51,702 nucleotides of DNA from Humidesulfovibrio sp. Lineage in GTDB: Bacteria; Desulfobacterota; Desulfovibrionia; Desulfovibrionales; Desulfovibrionaceae. Where the stretch lies: assembly GCF_031082295.1 (NCBI RefSeq), contig NZ_JAVHLD010000020.1, positions 1 through 51,702 on the forward strand, given 5' to 3'. Below the pieces are notes generated by a model, which was not told where the DNA came from, did no database searches, and saw only the letters and a list, made by a program, of their open reading frames with translations. The position numbers and the translations under genes are program-made. Positions 38,700 through 47,635 of this stretch are shown here, piece by piece. Within the stretch, counting starts at the first letter, position 1. Each line of letters begins with the position of its first letter.

Positions 38700-41432
38700 T
38701 TATTCGGGCTTGGCCGTAAGGTCCAGCACCATGTCCACCAGCTCCTCGTCGGGATTGACGCTGATCTCGAAGCCGAACTTCTTGGAGAGCCCCTGCATGG
38801 CCTTGTTCTCGACCATGGTCTGGCCCTTGATGTGGTGGGTGCCGCGGCCCTTGGTGTAGCTGATCATCTTCTGGAACAGGAGGCTGCCCAGGCCCGTGCC
38901 CTTCTGGTCCGAGCGCACCACGATGGCGAACTCGGCCTCGGTGTTGTCGGGCTTGGTGGCCGTGCGCACCACGCCGAGCGTCTCGGGCAGGCCGCCCTCG
39001 CTGATGGCCGTGGCGATGAAGGCCATCTCGCGGTCGTAGTCGATCTGGGTGAAGCGGGCCATGTCCTTGTGGTCGAAGTCGCGCCGGACCACGCCGAAGA
39101 AGCGCAGGCGCAGGTCCTCGTCGGAGAGCTTGGAGATGAACTCGCGGTGCGCGGGCTCGTCCTCGGGGCGGATGGGCCTGAGCGTGACCTTGCGGCCGTT
39201 CTTCAGCACCATGCATTCTTCCAGCTCGCGCGGGTAGGGGCGGATGGCCAGGCGCTCCGCGCCGGGGCGCGTCTCCGGCGCCACGCGTATCTTGGCCCCC
39301 AGCGAGAGCACGCCCCCGTCGTCGGCGTAGAGCGGGTTGATGTCCAGCGCGCAGATCTGCGGCACGTCGATGATGAGCTGGGAGATCTGGATGATGGTCA
39401 GGCAGATGTCGTCGATGTCCGCCGCCGGGTGCTGGGGCGAGCCGTGCAGCAGGTTGTAGATGCGCGTGCGGCTGATGAGCTCGTGGGCCAGGCTCATGTT
39501 CAGCGGGGGCAGGGTCACGGCGCGGTCGCGGATCATCTCCCGAGCGACGCCGCCGTGGCCGAAGGCGATGACCGGCCCGAACACCGGATCCAGGTGCGCG
39601 GAGACGAACAGCTCGTGCGCGCCGGTGCGCCGGCCCATCTTCTGCACCACAAAGCCCTCCACGTAGGCGTCGGGCCGCTGGCGCGAGACCCTGGACAGGA
39701 TGCTGGCCGCGGCCTCCCAGACCTTGTCCGGGCCTTCCAGGTCCAGGTACACCCCGCCGACCTCCTGGGGCTGGCTGATCTGCGGGCTCTTGAGCTTGAG
39801 CGCCACGGGGTAGCCCAGCTCGTCGGCGGCGATGACCGCCTGGCGGGCGCTGGTGGCGCTCTGGGTTTCCACGACGGGGATGCCGTAGGCGGTGAGCACG
39901 TCCTTGGCCTCGGCGGGGGTCAGGTCGCTGCGGCCCTCGGCCAGGGCGCGGGCGCAAACCTCGCGCGCGGCGGTGGTGTCGGGAAAGAAGTCCGTGGGCA
40001 GGGAGTCAGGGGTCTGGATGAGCATTTCCTGGTTCTTCTGGAACTGCACCATGTACAGAAACGCGCGGATGGCCTGCTCCGGGGTCTCGTAGGTGGGCAC
40101 CCCGGCGTCGGCGAAGACCGCGCGCGCCTTGTGCGCCAGCTCCGAGCCCATCCACGAGGTGAGCACCATGCGCTTGGCCTTTTTGGCCGCCAGGGCCACG
40201 GCCTGGGCCGTCTCCACGCCGGAGAGCCCGGCAAAGGGCACGTGCAGCATGAGGGCGGCGTCCACGCCGGGGTCGGTGAGCACGGTCTGCAGGATCTCCA
40301 CCCAGTCCATGGGCTTTGCGCCGAAGGGCAGGCCCAGCGGGTTGGCCACCAGGCCCCCGTGCAGCAGCTTGTCCAGGGCCTGGGTGGTCTCGTCGGTGAA
40401 GCGCGCCAGCCGCCCGCCGTGGGCCAGCAGGGCGTCCGCGGCCATGATGCCCGCCGAGGAGCCGTTGACCAGGATGGCCAGGCGGTCGCCGCGCACGGGC
40501 TTGGCCCCGGCCAGGGTCTGGGCGGCGTCGAAAAGTCCGTCGATGCTTTCCACGCGCAGCATGCCCGCGCGGCGGAAGGCCACGTCGTAAACCTCGTCGG
40601 AGGTGGCGTTCAGCCCGTGGGGCAGCGAGCCCGCGCCGATGGCGCCGCTTGCGCCCTCCATGGCCGCCAGCTCGGCCAGGGCGTTCTGCAGGCCCTGCCC
40701 GGGCCGGAGCGCCAGCACCGGCTTGTTGCGCGAGGCCGCCCGCGCGGCCGAGACGAATCCACGCGCATCGTGGATGGACTCCACGTAGAGCAGGATCGAG
40801 CGCACCAGGGGGTCGCTGCCGAGGTAGTCCATGATGTCGGCGAAGCTGACGTCGATCTGCGCGCCGAGGGAGATCATGTGCGAGAAGCCGATGCCGTGGC
40901 TCTTGGCCCAGTCCAGAACCGTGGTGAACAGGCTGTCGGACTGGGACAGGAAGGCCGTCTTGCCGGGCAGGCTGGCGGTGTGGGCGAGGCTCGCGTTCAG
41001 GTTCAGCGAGGGCACGATGAGGCCCATGCACTTCGGCCCCAGGATGCGCAGGGACGGCGGCTGCGCCGCCTCCAGCAGCTCGGCCTTGAGCCGGGCGCGG
41101 CTCTTGTCGTCCAGGCGGGCGTAGCCCGGTCCCATGAGCACCACGGAGCGCGTGCCGCGCTTGCGCAGGGCGTCCACGATGGCGGGGGCCTTTTGCAGCG
41201 GCTTGCAGACGATGGCCAGGTCCGGAGTCTTGGGCAGGTCGGCCACGGAGGAGTACGTCAGCACCCCGGCGATGGCCTCGGCCTCGAAGCTCACGGGCAT
41301 CACCGGGCCGGGGAAGCCGCCGCCCATCAGGTTTTTCATGACGAGGTAGCCGATGTTGCCCGGCTCGTTGGTCGCGCCGATGACCGCCACGGCTTTGGGG
41401 CTCAACAGGGAATCAAGATTGGTCAGGCTCAT
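38700..41432 (-). CDS. Pat-like protein acetyltransferase (acyl-CoA synthetase-like domain plus GNAT)
   Basis: 910 residues. Residues 1-460 follow the NDP-forming acyl-CoA synthetase CoA-binding and ligase domains (PKAVAVIGATNEPGNIGYLV, ILGPKCMGLIVPSL, HGIGFSHMISLGAQIDVSF); about 480-700 is the ATP-grasp part (GYPVALKLKSPQISQPQEVGG); about 735-910 is a GNAT acetyltransferase with RSDQKGTGLGSLLF. The region that should hold the catalytic HTGALAG reads AIGAGSLPHGLNA, so synthetase activity is probably lost, as in Pat/PatZ. In other bacteria these enzymes acetylate the catalytic lysine of Acs. The gene lies 68 bases upstream of the ferredoxin-AOR pair on the same strand and may share its transcript. 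Confidence 0.88.
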   Translation of the reverse strand: MSLTNLDSLLSPKAVAVIGATNEPGNIGYLVMKNLMGGGFPGPVMPVSFEAEAIAGVLTYSSVADLPKTPDLAIVCKPLQKAPAIVDALRKRGTRSVVLMGPGYARLDDKSRARLKAELLEAAQPPSLRILGPKCMGLIVPSLNLNASLAHTASLPGKTAFLSQSDSLFTTVLDWAKSHGIGFSHMISLGAQIDVSFADIMDYLGSDPLVRSILLYVESIHDARGFVSAARAASRNKPVLALRPGQGLQNALAELAAMEGASGAIGAGSLPHGLNATSDEVYDVAFRRAGMLRVESIDGLFDAAQTLAGAKPVRGDRLAILVNGSSAGIMAADALLAHGGRLARFTDETTQALDKLLHGGLVANPLGLPFGAKPMDWVEILQTVLTDPGVDAALMLHVPFAGLSGVETAQAVALAAKKAKRMVLTSWMGSELAHKARAVFADAGVPTYETPEQAIRAFLYMVQFQKNQEMLIQTPDSLPTDFFPDTTAAREVCARALAEGRSDLTPAEAKDVLTAYGIPVVETQSATSARQAVIAADELGYPVALKLKSPQISQPQEVGGVYLDLEGPDKVWEAAASILSRVSRQRPDAYVEGFVVQKMGRRTGAHELFVSAHLDPVFGPVIAFGHGGVAREMIRDRAVTLPPLNMSLAHELISRTRIYNLLHGSPQHPAADIDDICLTIIQISQLIIDVPQICALDINPLYADDGGVLSLGAKIRVAPETRPGAERLAIRPYPRELEECMVLKNGRKVTLRPIRPEDEPAHREFISKLSDEDLRLRFFGVVRRDFDHKDMARFTQIDYDREMAFIATAISEGGLPETLGVVRTATKPDNTEAEFAIVVRSDQKGTGLGSLLFQKMISYTKGRGTHHIKGQTMVENKAMQGLSKKFGFEISVNPDEELVDMVLDLTAKPE

Positions 41433-41653
41433 GCGGCCCCCGCGATGCGCGCCTTGGGCGCAGAAAAATTGATGACGTATCTGGTTCTTTCTCCCTGATA
41501 GCCCAAAGGAGCCTCGCAACGCAACCGTGTTGCGGCAACGCGTCGCGGATTGGCGGGCGCCCGGGGCGCCGGGTCGTGGTGCCTGGCCGGAGCACATGAT
41601 TGCCCGCGGGCGAACTCGGGCGTAGGGTGCACGGCATACTCCCGGAGGTCGCC

Positions 41654-42766
41654 ATGAGCGCACTGTTCAGCCCCTTCACCCTCGGCCGGGCCGCCACCGG
41701 CCCGCTCAGCCTTGAGAACCGCATCGTCATCCCGCCCATGTGCCAATACTCGGCGCAGGACGGCCTGGCGGGCGACTGGCACCTGGCCCACTACGGCGCG
41801 CTGGCCCTGTCCGGCGCGGGCCTGCTCATCGTCGAGGCCACGGCCGTGACGCCCGAGGGCCGCATCTCCCGCGCGGACCTGGGCCTGTGGAACGACGAGT
41901 GCGAGATCGCCCTGGCGCGGGTGCTCCAGTTCATCCGCGCGCACTCGCCCATCCGCGTGGCGGTGCAGCTGGCCCATGCGGGGCGCAAGGGCTCCTGCGA
42001 CCTGCCCTGGCTTGGCGGGGGCAACATCCCCCCCGCAGAGCCCGAGGGCTGGACCACGCTGGCGCCCTCGCGCGCGTGCTTCGCCCCCGGCGACGCACCA
42101 CCCAGGGAGCTGGACGCCGCGGGCCTTGCGGAAGTGCGCCAGGCCTTTGCCGAGGCCGCGGGCCGGGCGGCGCGCCTGGGCTTGGACTGCGTGGAGATGC
42201 ACTGCGCCCACGGCTATCTGCTGCACGAGTTCCTCTCGCCGCTCTCGAACCAGCGCGCGGACGAGTATGGAGGCAGCCTGGAGAACCGCATGCGCCTGCC
42301 GCTCGAGACCTTCCAGGCCATGCGCGGCGCGCTGCCCGCGCACATCCCGCTCGGGGTGCGCATCTCCGCCACGGACTGGGTGGAGGGCGGCTGGGACGAG
42401 GACCAGAGCGTGGCGCTGTGCCGCAGGCTGGGGGAGCTGGGCGTGGCGTACATCCATGTTTCGAGCGGCGGGCTGGCCCCGCAGCAGAAGATACCGGTGG
42501 GGCCGGGCTACCAGGTGCCGCTGGCGCGGCGCATCAAGGACGAGACGGGCCTGCCGGTCATCGCGGTGGGGCTCATCACCGAGCCCGGGCAGGCCGAGGA
42601 AATCATCACCAGCGGCCAGGCCGACCTGGTGGCGCTGGGCCGGGCCATGCTCTACAACCCGCGCTGGCCGTGGCACGCGGCGGCGGCGCTGGGCGCGCAG
42701 GTGCACGCCCCGCCGCAGTACCTGCGCTGCCAGCCCCACGGGCTGAAGCACTTGTTCAAGGACTAG
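41654..42766 (+). CDS. Old yellow enzyme family NADH:flavin ene-reductase (YqjM-like)
   Basis: 370-residue FMN-dependent TIM barrel. Visible: NRIVIPPMCQYSAQDG with the flavin-modulating cysteine typical of YqjM, AVQLAHAGRKG, EMHCAHGYLLHEFLSPLSNQ, RADEYGGSLENRMR and LVALGRAMLYNP. It reduces activated C=C bonds and possibly other electrophiles. GGAGG lies 6 bases before the ATG. The gene is single, divergent from pat, and is followed by a long terminator beyond which the accessory region starts. Confidence 0.93.
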   Translation: MSALFSPFTLGRAATGPLSLENRIVIPPMCQYSAQDGLAGDWHLAHYGALALSGAGLLIVEATAVTPEGRISRADLGLWNDECEIALARVLQFIRAHSPIRVAVQLAHAGRKGSCDLPWLGGGNIPPAEPEGWTTLAPSRACFAPGDAPPRELDAAGLAEVRQAFAEAAGRAARLGLDCVEMHCAHGYLLHEFLSPLSNQRADEYGGSLENRMRLPLETFQAMRGALPAHIPLGVRISATDWVEGGWDEDQSVALCRRLGELGVAYIHVSSGGLAPQQKIPVGPGYQVPLARRIKDETGLPVIAVGLITEPGQAEEIITSGQADLVALGRAMLYNPRWPWHAAAALGAQVHAPPQYLRCQPHGLKHLFKD

Positions 42767-42785
42767 GGCCGACCCTGAAAACAAC

Positions 42786-42830
42786 AACCGGCCCGGCCGC
42801 TTCTTTGTGGGGTGGCCGGGCCGGTTTGCT
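42786..42830. terminator. Long terminator hairpin after the ene-reductase gene
   Basis: A 13-bp perfect stem (AACCGGCCCGGCC 42786-42798 with GGCCGGGCCGGTT 42814-42826) with a 15-nt loop is followed by TGCT. Its leftward flank, AACAACAACC on the plus strand, gives GGTTGTTGTT on the minus strand, so it may stop both directions. It marks the border of the conserved and accessory parts. Confidence 0.75.
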
Positions 42831-42832
42831 TA

Positions 42833-42895
42833 GGCTGGCGGCGACACCTTCCCGCGCACCTCATTGGGCAGCGTCACCTTGCCCCGGTACACCGG
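42833..42895 (-). repeat. 63-bp direct repeat, left copy (orphan linker remnant)
   Basis: Identical to 44020-44082 except for one base. On the minus strand it encodes PVYRGKVTLPNEVRGKVSPPA and then meets a TAA at once, so no toxin tip follows. It lies directly after the candidate immunity gene, as expected of a repeated cassette border. Confidence 0.9.
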
Positions 42896-42911
42896 CACAG
42901 GACCCGGCTGG

Positions 42912-43595
42912 TCAGTCCAGCGTATTCGCCAGAATGGAGAATCCGCTCACCTTGGCGTTCTTGTCGAACCATATTTGCTGTGAACGCCAGACCGTGTTTC
43001 CGAATTCGCCTTTCCTGACTGGGCGCTCCGATGAGTATTCGACGCTGTTGCCAGTTACCCGATGCGGCGGCCCGAAGATGGCGAGCACCTCGTCCCGGCT
43101 CATGCCAAGGCGCAACCCACCCTTTGTGCCCACAGCGGCACTGACGGCGTCCGTGTCCTGGCAACGCTCGCGATACTTGATGATGCGGTTCTTCTCTGCC
43201 TGAACATGGACACGCATCAGCCAGTCCGGGTACACCACGAACACCAGTGCCGTGTCGTCACCGGGCCTGGAGGAAAGGTAACAGTACAGGGAGTCGTCAT
43301 TTTCCCCGAAGTGCGTCCTGGGCGCCGGCCCCAGCATGGCAAGGACATCCTTGGCGTACTTGCCAGTCAGATTGAATTCGCGATCCCGATCCGGGCCAAG
43401 GCCAACGAGGATGTGGTGGTCTTCGGCGAGCACGGCCGAATAGGGCGGCTTTTCCATCCTGGGCTTATGGTAGGCGCCTGCTGGTTCGTTCGCGAGGAGG
43501 CGGGACATGGCCTGCCCGGCAACGGCAGCCCCAGGAAAAGCAAGGAACGCCACGGCAACAACGCCCAGAAGCCACTGCGCTCTATTTCCCGACAT
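42912..43595 (-). CDS. Exported BamE/SmpA-like protein, candidate immunity protein for the Tlde1-like effector
   Basis: 227 residues with a signal peptide (WLLGVVAVAFLAFPGAAVAG). The C-terminal part has the SmpA/OmlA (BamE-like) pattern RLGMSRDEVLAIFGPPHRV followed by a strand-rich segment. GGGAGG lies 8 bases before the ATG at 43595, and the gene overlaps the end of the effector gene by 14 bases. Effectors of the Tlde1 type act on periplasmic peptidoglycan precursors, so a periplasmic immunity protein is expected directly downstream; this gene fits in both position and export. Binding is inference. Confidence 0.7.
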   Translation of the reverse strand: MSGNRAQWLLGVVAVAFLAFPGAAVAGQAMSRLLANEPAGAYHKPRMEKPPYSAVLAEDHHILVGLGPDRDREFNLTGKYAKDVLAMLGPAPRTHFGENDDSLYCYLSSRPGDDTALVFVVYPDWLMRVHVQAEKNRIIKYRERCQDTDAVSAAVGTKGGLRLGMSRDEVLAIFGPPHRVTGNSVEYSSERPVRKGEFGNTVWRSQQIWFDKNAKVSGFSILANTLD

Positions 43596-44079
43596 GAATC
43601 CATCCTCCCAGATGTGACTTGAGCTGTTGACGCGTGTTGCGATCCACGATGATGCAGCCGGTCGAGGCCGTACGAGCTTCGTCACCGCCGTGGATGAGGA
43701 AACTGTCCGGTTTGCGGCCCATGGCCTCGACCCTCGCACGTGTCTCATCATCAGGAACAAGCCGGTATATCGGACGGGTCAAATCCGTCCGATAGTTCGG
43801 GTTCGTGATTTCCTTGATTCTCCAATTACCTTGGGGGATGGGGCCATGGTCTTCCACATGTTCCTGGCTGGAATTGTTCTCCGCATCCCCCCGCCCGCTG
43901 TAGCCCTTGTCGGTCATGACGCGGCCTTGTTCATCGCGCAGCACGCCTCTGCCCTGGTCCCAGGTCAGATGCGGCTGCCTGGGCGCAGGCGGCGGGGGCG
44001 GAACCACCTTGCCCGGCTTGGCTGGCGGCGACACCTTCCCGCGCACCCCATTGGGCAGCGTCACCTTGCCCCGGTACAC
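43582..44079 (-). CDS. Tlde1/DUF2778-like (L,D-transpeptidase-fold) effector domain protein
   Basis: 165 residues if the GTG at 44079 is used; the open frame continues upstream to a TAG at 44137-44139 with no better start. A repeated linker (YRGKVTLPNGVRGKV) and a proline run (VVPPPPPAP) precede a domain with GYSGRGDAENN, GPIPQGNWRI and FLIHGGDEARTASTGCIIV, in which H130 and C142 stand like the catalytic pair of DUF2778/Tlde1 proteins. Tlde1 is a type VI effector that alters peptidoglycan precursors in the target periplasm. There is no delivery domain and no clear RBS, so this is probably a displaced toxin tip rather than a complete effector gene. Confidence 0.65.
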   Translation of the reverse strand: MYRGKVTLPNGVRGKVSPPAKPGKVVPPPPPAPRQPHLTWDQGRGVLRDEQGRVMTDKGYSGRGDAENNSSQEHVEDHGPIPQGNWRIKEITNPNYRTDLTRPIYRLVPDDETRARVEAMGRKPDSFLIHGGDEARTASTGCIIVDRNTRQQLKSHLGGWIHVGK

Positions 44080-44082
44080 CGG
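44020..44082 (-). repeat. 63-bp direct repeat, right copy (linker of the Tlde1-like tip)
   Basis: One mismatch from 42833-42895. Here it codes for the linker just before the proline-rich hinge of the Tlde1-like domain, and further linker sequence (YGWHGYYGETGGGASNG) continues to 44136, five bases from the stop of the pentapeptide gene. The two copies bracket the effector/immunity pair. Confidence 0.9.
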
Positions 44083-44143
44083 GCCGTTTGAAGCGCCTCC
44101 ACCCGTTTCGCCGTAGTAGCCGTGCCAGCCGTAGGGCTAACGA

Positions 44144-45874
44144 TTAGCGCCGGAAGCGGTTGCGCACGGCCAGGGCGAACAGGGTGAACTGCACGGCGAT
44201 GAGGAACTGCCACAAGCCGCGGCCAAATCTTATCCAACCGTCACCTTGGATGTCCTTAGTAAAGGGAATATAGGCCAAGGTTGCGTTTGCGAAGTCATCA
44301 GTCCGGAGGCTTGGCACCCAGGAAGGCGTGGGTACAGCATTCAGTGCAAGCACCAGCGCACAGAGGAACGCCAGTACCCAAAAAGCACGAACTGGTCGCT
44401 CTCCAAAGCCGCTTGAAAACCAATAGAGGCCCGTTAGCCGCAACTTCACTATGAGAGGTGAGAAGCAGAAAAGTTTTATCCAGGCCCAGGATCGTTGGCA
44501 GAAGGACGAGTTTAGATCTTCGAATTTGTCGAGAGCATCAATACTTTTCTCGTTGGCCAATAGCGCCTTTAGTTTCATGAGTTTTTCTTTGAGGTGCCAG
44601 TCTGATACCATTTGCATGTTCTTTTCTTCGTCGGCAGTGCGCTTGAGTAGTCTGAACAGAGCCTCGCAAGCCTTGTAGTCGTGGTATGGTGAACTCTCAA
44701 GCTTCAACGTGGGTGGCCATGTGCGACACCCTTTGAATGAAATATAATCTATCTCTCTTTCCTGAAAGATAAGATTACTTAGCGAGGACTCCGATAATTG
44801 ATGGAACTGCACAGCGGATTCATTTGCATGAATTCCAGAGAAATTAACAGGTTGATTAAACGTCGCCCAAAGAAATCGGGCCAGATCACCGAAGCGGGCT
44901 TGAGCAAAAGATGTATCCATCCAGCGTGATCTTTCAAAGTCAACTTCGCGGCTGAACATGGCAAAGTCGAAATGCCCGACGTCACTAAAATCTGCCCCGA
45001 CAAACCGCGTCTTTTCTGAGAAGTTTGCCCTGGAGAAGTCTGCATTACCACCGAATCTGGTGAAGCTGAAGTTCGTCTCTCCGCCGAATAGGATCTCCCG
45101 AAAGACCCCCTCACCAACGAAACTGGCCCTGTAGAAAACTGCCTGGTCACGAAATTGGGAACCTCTGAAATATGCCTGACCACCGAACATGGCCTCGTGG
45201 AAGTATACATCCCCGTTGAATCTGGCTTCGTGGAAGTTTGCCTCGCTCTGAAACACGACATCCATGCCCCTTAGCTTGCTCTCGAATGTAGTGTTATTAA
45301 AGAACGTTCGATCTTTAAACATGGTTGCGTTGAAGAAAGTGACTTCACCGCGAAATGCAGCACCTGAAAAAGTCGTTTCACTATTAAATATCGCGTCGGA
45401 AAAGTCTAAATTTCCTTTAAACATTGACATTGAGAATATTGCTTCACTCCTGAAATTTGCACCAGTGAAGCTCGCCTCGCCCAGAAAATTGACTCTTGAG
45501 AAGTCCGCTTTACCGTCAAACGGAGCTCCTGTGAACTTCACTTTGCCGCAGAATGTAACATCCAAAAGGTTAAGGCTTGGTAGTGCATGCTCCTCGGCAA
45601 AGTCCGTAAAGGAAATATCCCCCGGGAATACGGTGCCGCGTAAATTGCAGATAACATCCTTGTCCTCTGCCTCCACATTCCTGATCACAAATTTGATGCG
45701 CTCAAAAACCAACGCATTAAACTCGTCAACCGGATATAGCCCTCTCCCGTCCGGCGTCCATTTTTCGCTCATTGGCGCATGAAACACGCAGTAGTCTTGG
45801 TCACCCGTGCGATAGACCACTTCCAGCGGTGGTTCATCCTTCCACAAGTAGGTTCCGCACAAACAACACCCCAT
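44144..45874 (-). CDS. Pentapeptide-repeat membrane protein
   Basis: 576 residues from the ATG at 45874. The N-terminus has a cysteine/histidine group (CCLCG, then DYCVFHAP). From about 75 to 375 run more than 25 imperfect repeats of the A-x-F-x-x-A-x-F type (ADFSRVNFLGEASFTGANF), which should form a right-handed quadrilateral helix. A helical linker and two or three membrane segments (about 500-575) end the protein. Base composition is much less GC-rich than the flanks, so transfer is likely. It is divergent from ftsE and ends 5 bases from the toxin-tip remnant. Function is unknown; an immunity or surface role is only suggested by the place. Confidence 0.8.
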   Translation of the reverse strand: MGCCLCGTYLWKDEPPLEVVYRTGDQDYCVFHAPMSEKWTPDGRGLYPVDEFNALVFERIKFVIRNVEAEDKDVICNLRGTVFPGDISFTDFAEEHALPSLNLLDVTFCGKVKFTGAPFDGKADFSRVNFLGEASFTGANFRSEAIFSMSMFKGNLDFSDAIFNSETTFSGAAFRGEVTFFNATMFKDRTFFNNTTFESKLRGMDVVFQSEANFHEARFNGDVYFHEAMFGGQAYFRGSQFRDQAVFYRASFVGEGVFREILFGGETNFSFTRFGGNADFSRANFSEKTRFVGADFSDVGHFDFAMFSREVDFERSRWMDTSFAQARFGDLARFLWATFNQPVNFSGIHANESAVQFHQLSESSLSNLIFQEREIDYISFKGCRTWPPTLKLESSPYHDYKACEALFRLLKRTADEEKNMQMVSDWHLKEKLMKLKALLANEKSIDALDKFEDLNSSFCQRSWAWIKLFCFSPLIVKLRLTGLYWFSSGFGERPVRAFWVLAFLCALVLALNAVPTPSWVPSLRTDDFANATLAYIPFTKDIQGDGWIRFGRGLWQFLIAVQFTLFALAVRNRFRR

Positions 45875-46004
45875 CGCCCACACCCCCTTTCCCAAACCTT
45901 CCCATATCCGATACCGAATACCGCCCCTCCTGCAAAGGGCCAAATCGCGCCCAGGTGGGAGCCTCTTCCAAAGCGCAATCATTTGGCGTAAGCAGACCGG
46001 ACGT

Positions 46005-46718
46005 ATGGTGCATCTGGAACATGTGAATCTGACCCTGGGCGGAGCGCAGGCCCTGAAGGACGTCACGCTGCATGTGGAGCGTGGCGAGTTCGTGTTCTTG
46101 ACCGGCCCTTCCGGCGCGGGCAAGACCACCCTTTTGCGCGTGCTCTACGGCGACCTGAAGCCCAAGAGCGGCGCGGCCGACGTCGCGGGCGTGGACCTCA
46201 TGCGCCTGCGCGGCGTGCAGCTGCCAGAGCTTCGCCGCAAGGTCGCCGTGGTGTTCCAGGACTTCAAGGTGCTGCCCGAGCGCACCGTGTTCGAGAACAT
46301 CGCCATAGCGCTTGAGGTGCGCGGGGTGTCCTCGGTGAGCATCGACCGCCGCGTGCGCGCCGTCATCCGCGCGCTGGACCTGGAGGAGCGCTCCTACGCG
46401 CCCTGCCGCGAGCTTTCCGGCGGCGAGCAGCAGCGCGTGGCCATCGCCCGCAGCATGGTGGTCAACCCGGAGCTGATCCTGGCCGACGAGCCCACGGGCA
46501 ACCTCGACTCCGACCTTTCGCGCCACTTGATCGAGCTGTTCAAGCAGTTCAACACTTACGGCACCACCATCATCATGGCCACGCACAACCGCGAGGTGCT
46601 CTCCTGGGCGCCGGAGGCCCGGCAGGTGCATCTGGTGCGCGGTGAGATCAAGCCGCCTCCGCCGGGCTCGCCCGGCTCGGTGCTGGACACCAAGCCCATC
46701 ATCGGGGGCAGCCTGTGA
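46005..46718 (+). CDS. ftsE: Cell division ATP-binding protein FtsE
   Basis: 237-residue ABC ATPase with Walker [14 protein letters not shown]-loop [18 protein letters not shown], signature [14 protein letters not shown] and Walker [13 protein letters not shown]. The VFQDF.VL..RTV..N pattern is diagnostic for FtsE. With FtsX it controls peptidoglycan hydrolases at the septum. The RBS before the ATG is weak. The stop overlaps the ftsX start (GTGA). Confidence 0.95.
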   Translation: MVHLEHVNLTLGGAQALKDVTLHVERGEFVFLTGPSGAGKTTLLRVLYGDLKPKSGAADVAGVDLMRLRGVQLPELRRKVAVVFQDFKVLPERTVFENIAIALEVRGVSSVSIDRRVRAVIRALDLEERSYAPCRELSGGEQQRVAIARSMVVNPELILADEPTGNLDSDLSRHLIELFKQFNTYGTTIIMATHNREVLSWAPEARQVHLVRGEIKPPPPGSPGSVLDTKPIIGGSL

Positions 46719-47635
46719 GCACGACCAAACTGTTCCTGCGCGGCGTGGCCGACATGCGCCGCTTCCCCCTGCCACAGCTCTGCACGCTGCTCACCGTGTG
46801 CATGGTGGCGCTCTTGGCCGGCACCGGCCTCCTGATTCTGCACAACGTGCAGACAGAGGTGCTGCGCACCCAGGCCCAGGCGCGCTTCCAGATCTACTGG
46901 AAAGTGGGCGCGGACTTAACCGCGGTGGAGGCCCAGTGGGCGGACCTGAAGCGCGCGCCCGGCATCGCCGAGGTTTCGACCTTCACCCCGCGCGCGGCCC
47001 TGTCCGAGCTCATGCGCGGGCTGGCGCCCCGGACTTCCGGCGGCGCCCTGACGGGCGCCGAGGGCAACGCCAGCTCCGGCGAGGACTTCTCCTGGCTGGA
47101 GGGCGACAACCCCCTGCCCGCCACGGCGCTGGTGAGCTTCAACATTCCGCCGGACGAGCAGCCCGAGCCCTGGATGGGCCGCATGTACGCCCGGCTCAAG
47201 GGGCTGGATGGCGTGGAGCAGGTGACCTACAACCCCACGCAGCTGACCCTGGCCACGGGCTGGATAGCCCTGGTGCAGAAGGCCGCTTGGCCCGCGCTCG
47301 GGTTTTTTGCGCTGGTGGTGGGGCTTGTGGTGGGCAACACGCTGAAGCTCATGATGCTGGCGCGCAAGGACGAGGTGGAGATCTTGTCGCTGGTGGGCGC
47401 GCGCCCCTGGTTCATCCGCGCCCCGCTCTTCGCCAACGGCGTGGTGCAGGGGCTTTGCGGCAGCTTGCTGTCCCTGGTGTGCCTGAAGTTTTTGCAGAGC
47501 TGGCTGCGGAGCGTGCTCGACGTGCCGCCGCTGTTTCTCAAGGTGGAGTTTCTGCCCCTGTGGCAGTCCCTGGCGCTGGTTTTGGCCACCACCTGCGTGG
47601 CCGGGCTGGCCAGCCTCATCGCTGCAAGGAAATAA
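46715..47635 (+). CDS. ftsX: Cell division protein FtsX
   Basis: 306-residue membrane protein with four hydrophobic segments and the extracytoplasmic domain between the first and second (about 45-190), as in FtsX. Seen: LLTVCMVALLAGTGLLIL, the periplasmic GIAEVSTFTPRAALSEL, and the C-terminal permease part LMMLARKDEVEILSLVGARPWFIR-type signature. The GTG start lies within the ftsE end, so the pair is coupled. Confidence 0.94.
   Translation: MSTTKLFLRGVADMRRFPLPQLCTLLTVCMVALLAGTGLLILHNVQTEVLRTQAQARFQIYWKVGADLTAVEAQWADLKRAPGIAEVSTFTPRAALSELMRGLAPRTSGGALTGAEGNASSGEDFSWLEGDNPLPATALVSFNIPPDEQPEPWMGRMYARLKGLDGVEQVTYNPTQLTLATGWIALVQKAAWPALGFFALVVGLVVGNTLKLMMLARKDEVEILSLVGARPWFIRAPLFANGVVQGLCGSLLSLVCLKFLQSWLRSVLDVPPLFLKVEFLPLWQSLALVLATTCVAGLASLIAARK

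Noticed and set aside
38655-41498. 947-codon plus-strand frame over the Pat-like gene
   Set aside because: Mirror frame with no domain; the acetyltransferase on the other strand explains the open reading.
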